A stretch of 64,000 nt of DNA from Cystobasidium ongulense (Eukaryota; Basidiomycota; Cystobasidiomycetes; Cystobasidiales; Cystobasidiaceae). Position numbers and translations under genes: made by a program. Below, in pieces: positions 57,679 through 64,000 of this stretch; position 1 is the first letter of the stretch; the number at the start of each line of letters is the position of its first letter. The stretch spans positions 439,319 to 503,318 of the forward strand of contig BQUP01000011.1 of the NCBI GenBank assembly GCA_022835595.1. The letters run 5' to 3'. Below the pieces are notes generated by a model. It worked only from the letters and a program-made list of their open reading frames with translations, ran no database searches and was not told the DNA's origin.

Positions 57679-60113
57679 ATGAAGCCGACACGTGTCGAAG
57701 TGTCGAGAGCACGGCGACAGAGCAGTAGCAGGATGGCATGGACGATATGGGCTTCTATCTTAGCTTGTATAGCTCTGCTTACACCTGTATCAGCGTATCA
57801 GGTCCTGATGTGAGTTCCTGTACCGGGCTGCGGTACCTGCTTAAATGACTGTAAGCTGATCACCAACCTGCACTCACTCGACTGCCTGCAATACACGCTC
57901 CATCAACGACATAATACAACAGCTCAGATGAGGACTTACTCCGTCAATCATGTACTGGCATGTGGGGTTCGGGTGGAAGCAGAGAACCATACATTGAAGG
58001 TAAGTGACAATCGCGGCCCTGCTTCTGCAGCAATACGTCGGCAGCATGCACGGCTGTCATTGAAGCTTCAAATTACACGAATACTGACATACCACACCTT
58101 CTCAATTCGTAGTCCTCTTCTCAGCTGCTTCGAGAGGACAGCTGGCTCTCGTCATTTACGAATGGAAAGATGCGAAATACCTTGGCATTGATAGTGATGG
58201 TACTGGCGCAGGTGCCAACAATTGGGAGGACGAGGTGAGAAGAACGCTGAGACATCTTATCTGACCTCGTTCTTTCATTGATTAAAACTGACTCTCGCTT
58301 TAATTCGGAATATGCAGCGCGTATACGTTTGCAATCTAGCTGCTAGTCAAGCGAATCTATGCACTACAGACCAATTAGGCCAATTCATAGTAGACATGCC
58401 ATCTGGACAATCCATAAACGACACAACAATCTGGACAACAGCTGTTCGATTCGATTCTCGTGCTTCTGCAGATCTCAACAGTGCAGCATCAGCTGCATTA
58501 GATATTAATCGAGGTCCTTTCAGATATCAAGTTAAGAAAACGGGTTATTATTGCGTTGGCGCTGTTCCCGTTACTATATCTACTGGAGCAACACCATCAT
58601 CTGATTATCTGGATCAAGGATCAAGTAATAGTACTTCTACAACAACAACGAGAACGACATACACGGGAGTAGTCGATTTTCAGAACACTTTCAAAGGTCA
58701 TCTCCCAGCGTCTGAATATCCTAAAATCTGGTTCTATGGAGCTCTAGCTTGCGCTTATGCTATTATTGGTGCGATATGGGCTTTCTTATGCTATAAGCAT
58801 AGAAGAGATATTCTATCTATACAGCATTACGTATCTGCTACTATCCTCTTCATCATGGTTGAAATGATCGCCCTCAGCGGGTATTATCGCTACCTGAACA
58901 ACAGTGGTGTGAGTAGAACTAGTGACACATGTCAGGGTCGGATGAAACGTCTGCTGACATACCTCTTTTAACAGACCGCCAGCTTCGCGAAGGCATATCT
59001 AGGTTTCGGTGCGTCGAATACTTTTCTTCCGCTAGAGTCAAATCTTACATCTATCATCTGTTTAATGCAGTCGCTATACTCAATGCGGGAAGGAATAGCA
59101 TCAGTTTCTTCATGCTCCTCATCGTCTGCATGGGTTATGGTGTCGTTCGACCAAGCTTGGGCTCAGTCATGCTCCGAGCACAGATCTTGGCAGTTGTACA
59201 TTTCATATTCGGTGTGATGTAGGTCGATTTCCCTTTCGAGTCTCGCCGCCATGTCTCACGTAGTCTCCGTTCTGATTCTACAGGTATTCTATCGGAATCG
59301 TAACAATACCTCTGGAAAGTGCTGGAATCTTTCTCTTCTTCTGTGTTTTCCCACTGGCTTTCACCCTTACGGCCTTCATGAGTGAGCCCGCACCTGTCTA
59401 AAGATCCAAGATTGCCCGTCTGCACTTTTGAGAGTCTAATCAATCTACTTCCTACAGTGTGGATCATGTGGTCACTCAATGCAACAATCCGGGATCTAGA
59501 AGCACGCAAACAAAGCTTCAAAAAGAGCATGTTTACCAGAGTCTATCGTATATTGATGGGGGCTGTAGTAGTCATTATAGCGTTCTTTGTCATTACAAGC
59601 TATTCGTTTTCAAGTCGATTCGAAGAAGACTTCGCAGCAAATACGTGGCAAAATCGTTGGCTTCTCTTAGATGGCTGGCTTGGTATCTTGTACCTTGTCT
59701 GTTTCTGCGCTATCGCATACACGTGGCGACCGAGCGAAAATAATCGTAGATTGGCCATGTCAGATGAATTAGCTACTGATGAAGCTGATGCGGACGAATT
59801 CGAAATTGATACGCTGCGAGATAATAGACTTGAAGATGAGGAACACGCAGATGGGAAGGATGGTCCACCTAGAGGGTACAACGGCGTCGGAAATGATGAA
59901 GTCGTCTTTGATATTGGAGAAGAAGCAGATTCAGAAGAGGAAGGCGACGTAGGTCGGAACAACCCACCTTCTGGTAGTAATAGTAATAGTAAAAACAAAA
60001 AAGATGCAGGAACAAGAGAAGAGAATGAAAGACTTAGATCGAGTATGGATCAGGAAAATGATAGACAAAGCTCACCACCGGGTTATGACACTGTTGGTAG
60101 AAGACGCGAGTAG
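57679..60113 (+). CDS. PTM1: Ptm1/GPR107-type seven-helix membrane protein, 618 aa
   Basis: Lung-7-TM-R family protein of the Golgi/endosomal system. Exons: 57679..57809, 57923..57999, 58113..58234, 58318..58908, 58975..59008, 59071..59218, 59284..59381, 59458..60113. A signal peptide (MAWTIWASILACIALLTPVSA) is seen from an internal ATG at 57733, which may be the real start; the upstream ATG adds 18 residues. The luminal domain has a conserved VYVCN cysteine and a few possible glycosylation sites. The seven-helix region starts FYGALACAYAIIGAIWAFLC and includes FFMLLIVCMGYGVVRPSLG, a family hallmark. The cytosolic tail is acidic (DELATDEADADEFEID). Traffic-related function is inferred from family. 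Confidence 0.92.
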
Positions 60114-60664
60114 CCTGACTGTCACATTGAAATGGAGCAGTTGTATGTACGAATATCTCCGTAAGACACTTGCCAGGACTTTGTCCGATACTCGACGTCG
60201 TAAACCTGCATTGTATCTATCGCCTTTTGTAGACGGCTGTGCAATCACGCCCTGCGATAACCGCTAGGTAGAACACTTCTCATCACCTGAACATGGGCAG
60301 CCCGGTCGAAAGGTAGGCTGCCAGGGACGAATTGAGAAAGTACAGCACGTGTGGAACCACGAATTACCTTTCTGATTCAGCCAAACACAGTAAAGGTCCT
60401 CAGGAAGATGATGGCAGAGTTCAAGCAAGCTGGAAACCTCAGTCAGAAATGGAGCAAGCAAGCAATTGATATTCAAGTCTGTCCAGAGAACGAGCAGTAT
60501 AATTCGGTCTGACATTATTTCAGTTGTCGGTAGGGCTAAGGGTTCTTGGAAGCTACACTGCCTGTATGCAACGCGTTTGATTTGGAATGTGAGGCTACGT
60601 ATTCAAGCAACTACAATAGGAGAGTACGAGTAGTGCTGATTGTAAAGGACCATGGTAGGTCAAT
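60114..60664. other. Convergent intergenic region
   Basis: Between the 3' ends of the Ptm1-type gene and the CCHC-knuckle gene. No gene or clear element was recognised. Confidence 0.35.
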
Positions 60665-62027
60665 TTAAGCAGCGGGGGCTAGAGCCTCGGAAGTGCAGGC
60701 GGATGCGATGTGCTGTGATATAAAGGATACAAAGTCAGCAAGGTCTCCGATTGTGCGATCTGATCGTCAAAGGGCAAACTCACGCCTAGAGCGCCACAGT
60801 TATAGCAAGTTCTGGCAGGTCTGGTGTCGGTTCTCTCGGTTCTTGCAGGTCGTTCAGGTCTATCGGCCTTAGGTTCCGTGCAATCACGAGCGAGATGGTC
60901 TATCATTAACAATGAAATACGGTCAGTATAAGACTGCTGGCTGCAAAAAGTAATATTGTTGCGACTCACCACCGCCGCAGTTGTAGCAGGCCTTGTTGCT
61001 GGGCTTGGCAGGAGCCAAGCAGCTAGCAGCGGTGTGGTTTAGACCACCACAGTTGTAGCATTTGATAGCTGAGCCATTGGCCTTGCGACCGGCAGCAGCA
61101 GGTCGAGGAGTCCTGGCTGGGTTCTGTCGGCAGTTGGCGGACACGTGGCCTGTTTACGAAGAAGACAGAATGCAAGATTTCAGATCTGTATGAAAATGAC
61201 ACAATAATAGTGTTCAGAGCTAAGCAATAGACGCACCAGCCTTGCCGCAAGTGTAGCAAGCCTTAGCAGCGGCACCCTCGGCACCATCGACACCGGCAGC
61301 AGCACCCTCAGCAGCGGCGTTGGGGCAGTTTCGGGCAATGTGTCCGGTTCCCTGGCAGGCTGAAGGAATACCAGGAGAATGTAAGTACGTGATTTGCCAT
61401 CCCTGACAATTGACTTTGTACTTACAGTAGCAGGTCAAGGTCTTGGCGGGAGCAGTAGGGCAGTCCTTTGCGATGTGTCCTACAGGAAGTTGGCGTCAGT
61501 ATTGGCATGTGCATAACGAGATCACACATCAAACATAGACACACCCTCAGAGTTGCAAGAGTAGCAGAGCAATTTCTTCTCGTTAGGGCAGTCGGCAGCG
61601 ACATGGCCGAGCTCGAGGCAGTTGAAGCAGCTGCTGACTTTCTCGTTGGTGCACTCGGAGGCAATGTGACCGTCCTGATGGGATCGTAAGCTCGTCAGTG
61701 ACCTGACCCGTCGAAAAGCCGGTCCTCGAAAGGTCCAGCCTGCATGAAAGGTTCACACACCTGCTGGCAGTTACTGCAGGACGGGATGAAGCGGTCAGCG
61801 ACTAGATGGTAGCATAGGATGGAGAAAGATACACGCACTAGCACTGTACGCGTCGCTCGTTGGTGCAGTTGGCCGCGGTGTGTCCGGGCTGGTGAATATC
61901 GATTATATCCACATGCAGTTGGAAGAGAGCGGGAACTGGATGGATCAGCTTGTGCATCCATAAGAGCGGGTAGGGCTTGGGACATCTGACTCACCTGAGA
62001 GCAGTTGTAGCATGTTCGCTTGTACAT
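60665..62027 (-). CDS. GIS2: CCHC zinc-knuckle protein, CNBP/Gis2/Byr3 type, 248 aa
   Basis: Nucleic-acid-binding protein that associates with mRNAs and the translation machinery. Nine exons: 62027..61995, 61888..61839, 61773..61761 (13 nt), 61674..61545, 61479..61426, 61359..61237, 61149..60970, 60899..60784, 60712..60665. All phases agree. It has nine knuckles, each C-x2-C-x4-H-x4-C, such as CYNCSQPGHTAANC and CFNCLELGHVAADC, except number eight (CYNCGGDHLARDC), which has only three residues before His. Family members commonly carry seven. An Ala/Gly-rich linker (AAAEGAAAGVDGAEGAAA) separates knuckles five and six, and a basic PAAAGRKANG linker follows. Introns fall inside or at the edge of most knuckles, at nearly the same place after the second Cys. 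Confidence 0.93.
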
Positions 62028-62595
62028 GTTTGCTGTTGTGTGGATTACGAGAGTTATCGAATGTAGATGACTTGTCCTGATGGGATATGATGGAATTTAT
62101 CGACGAGAGTCTTCTAATCTTTCTTCTCGTTCCTCTTCTATCTCGCTCTTCTTCTACTCTACTCTTCTCTTCTCGCCGTTCTTCACTCGCTGTCTCTGCT
62201 GAATGCGGTTTGTAGCGTGGTGTTGGCTTGTTCTGAACCTGTACGGTCCTCTTCGTCGTCGTCTTGATCCTGCACAGCGGTGCGGCTGGACGGCCACCAT
62301 TTTCATCCAGCATGGCAATAAGCGAATACTTTGAGCACGCCTTACTCAGAGTGATGCAATGCACCGCAGATTGTAATGAATGTCCTGCTTTGCAGCCTCT
62401 CTGGACTGGCCATGCCTTTTCGCGGAATTGCCGGTCTCTGCGACAAGCCGGACAAGCAGCTCCATCAAATATACAAGATAAATAACATGATTTCAAGTCA
62501 TGAATGTCGAATACAACATCAAGATGAAAACAGCATGATGTACTCATATCGTTTCGTCAAAGTATGCAAGATGTTCCTGGATAAACCTAATCTAA
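62028..62595. other. Intergenic region upstream of the CNBP-type gene
   Basis: Holds the CT-rich leader and promoter of the knuckle gene (CT-rich tracts at about 62100-62190) and the 3' flank of the adaptin gene. No other gene was recognised. Confidence 0.4.
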
Positions 62596-64000
62596 TCACT
62601 TCCCAACAGCCTTCAATGGCTCTTGAACAAGAGCAAGCAGCTGTGCCGAGACCTGTTCATTCGTTGTGCGTACTGTGATTCGCGCAAGCTATTGTAAAGC
62701 AAATACGTCCTTAATATAACGATTTTAAATATCATCGTTCAGGCAAGAAACGACTCACCTTCGCAGCACTGTTCGGCTCCAACCGCAACAAGCATCCTAC
62801 TTTCCCAGTACTAGTATGGAAGACACTAGCCGCGACGAGATTATTAGGATTAGGATCCACATTTTCAAGGACTCCAAATTTCAGCCCTTTGATGACCTTC
62901 TTGTTCCTGCTCGTGTCGATATCACCGTCTTTCCCAGTAAGGCGGCAAGGGAAGATCGCCTGTGCTTCTCTCGGCGCCCCTCCTATCGCTTTCCAACGTT
63001 CAAAGAAAGATTGTGTATCCAAGGTTGCTGTTTCCATAAATTTGTTGATCCAGACTGGCAATCTCAGGGTGAGAGTCTGCATTGATCCAGCTAGATAAGA
63101 CACCTTCATCACGGGGCATTTCGTGAATGGTGCTTTACATTCCAGTTGAACGACTTGTTGAATCTGAGTAGCTGCGTTCAACGTAGCGGGAGGTATCTTT
63201 TGTAGATTACAGCTTAGAGCTTCAGGTTCTTGTGAATCGATAGTAACAGTAAGCGACGAGAAAGGTACTGATATCTTATTACCAAAGTATAATGCTATAC
63301 GACCTTGATGCGAGTGGAATTCAGATTTGACACCTATTTGAAGTTGGCTATCTTCATAGAGTATACCTTCCGAGTTATATGATAGTCTTGAAAGCCATTT
63401 GTCTGCACCATGTGTGAAGTATATTTCTGCCGGGGGAGCTGCAGCCGGGGTGTTCTTAGGAATTGTGTCACTTGTCCCTGCAGAAATCGCTTCTGGTGTA
63501 CCCCTGTCCGATGCGTGATTTCCGTGTTCTAAGAGTGGGGCTTTAGCCGATATTGACGGTGTAGTGACTGAGTCTATGAGACCAGGGGTAGTTGCCGTAT
63601 TCCCGGTCGGAGACTCGAGCTGTTGGGTATTAGGATCAAGAGCGGTCTGAGAAGTAAGATCTAATCCAGCCAAGCCCGCCATGATATCGTCGGGTGCAGT
63701 GTAGGTCTCCCCATCACCACCGCCAGACATGGCTATAAGTGCCGCATCTTCCGGCGTTGGGCCCACATAAGCATCTCCATTGGTCACGGTGGCATGTTCC
63801 GATGATAGGTCAGGAGCGGCTTTCCTTCTCGCTCCGAACCCTTTATATCTCTCAACGTCCATATCCTTGTTATATTCTTTCCCACCAGGAGCCCAGGTTT
63901 TCTTTTCTCCACTACCACTGGGACCACTACCCGTACCATTGGTATTAGTATTCTGGCTATTATGTTTTTTCATTAATCTAGTTAATAAAGCAGATTCTCT
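62596..64000 (-). CDS. APL3: AP-2 alpha adaptin, C-terminal part (gene continues past right edge)
   Basis: Large subunit of the clathrin adaptor AP-2, acting in endocytosis at the plasma membrane. Visible exons are >64000..62759 and 62688..62596. The open frame reaches the window edge without a stop (RESALLTRLMKKHN precedes the apparent ATG at 63973), so the gene enters from the right. The visible part is the hinge, rich in S/T/G/P, followed by the ear. The ear shows ILYEDSQLQIGVKSEFHSHQ, GRIALYFGNK, and the platform motif FFERWKAIGGAPREAQAIF. The last exon encodes LARITVRTTNEQVSAQ and ends EPLKAVGK. The trunk domain and start are outside the window. Identity is certain from the ear. Confidence 0.95.

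Overview
The window is nuclear DNA of a fungus, most likely a basidiomycete. Genes sit close together on both strands and are cut by many short GT-AG introns (about 45-80 nt), often before or between very small exons. The proteins are fungal types: Zn2Cys6 regulators, a Ptm1-type seven-helix protein, Spo14-type phospholipase D and a glyoxylate-cycle isocitrate lyase. Codon usage and the zinc-finger protein at 52.3-56.4 kb fit Basidiomycota; I cannot name a genus. No rRNA, tRNA, CRISPR or intact mobile element was recognised. I rebuilt exon structures by hand, requiring reading-frame continuity at every junction and agreement with conserved family sequence.

Layout. 0-3 kb: 5' end of an MFS transporter (minus, runs off the left edge), divergent from a zinc alcohol dehydrogenase. 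3.2-5.6 kb: RNF126-like RING E3 ligase. 6.6-9.9 kb: elongation factor 2. 10-13.2 kb: a perfect 69-bp inverted repeat, then a decayed AT-hook/C2H2 gene with three internal modules. 13.6-19.3 kb: two tandem paralogous Zn2Cys6 regulators. 19.7-19.9 kb: a gene fragment related to the intact DUF1772 gene at 37 kb. 20.2-28.6 kb: REV7, RPB2 and APC2. 28.8-37.9 kb: a third Zn2Cys6 regulator, an aldehyde dehydrogenase, an FAD monooxygenase and a DUF1772/anthrone-oxygenase-like protein, which together look like a small catabolic cluster for an aromatic compound. 38.3-38.8 kb: small basic protein. 39.7-45.8 kb: phospholipase D. 46.1-48.4 kb: universal-stress-protein-domain protein. 49.3-51.5 kb: isocitrate lyase, with a promoter carrying five CCGGGT/ACCCGG motifs. 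52.3-56.4 kb: Q-rich zinc-finger regulator. 57.7-60.1 kb: Ptm1/GPR107-type membrane protein. 60.7-62.0 kb: nine-knuckle CNBP/Gis2 protein. 62.6-64 kb: 3' end of AP-2 alpha adaptin (runs off the right edge).

The most unusual signals concern splicing. Isocitrate lyase needs a 4-nt microexon followed by a 13-nt one. EF2 opens with coding exons of 4, 16, 38 and 12 nt. Four genes (MFS transporter, both tandem regulators, REV7) each need a GC-AG intron. REV7 is spread over eight exons and has no long ORF. Outside splicing, the long perfect inverted repeat at 10.4-10.6 kb is the most striking non-coding structure.
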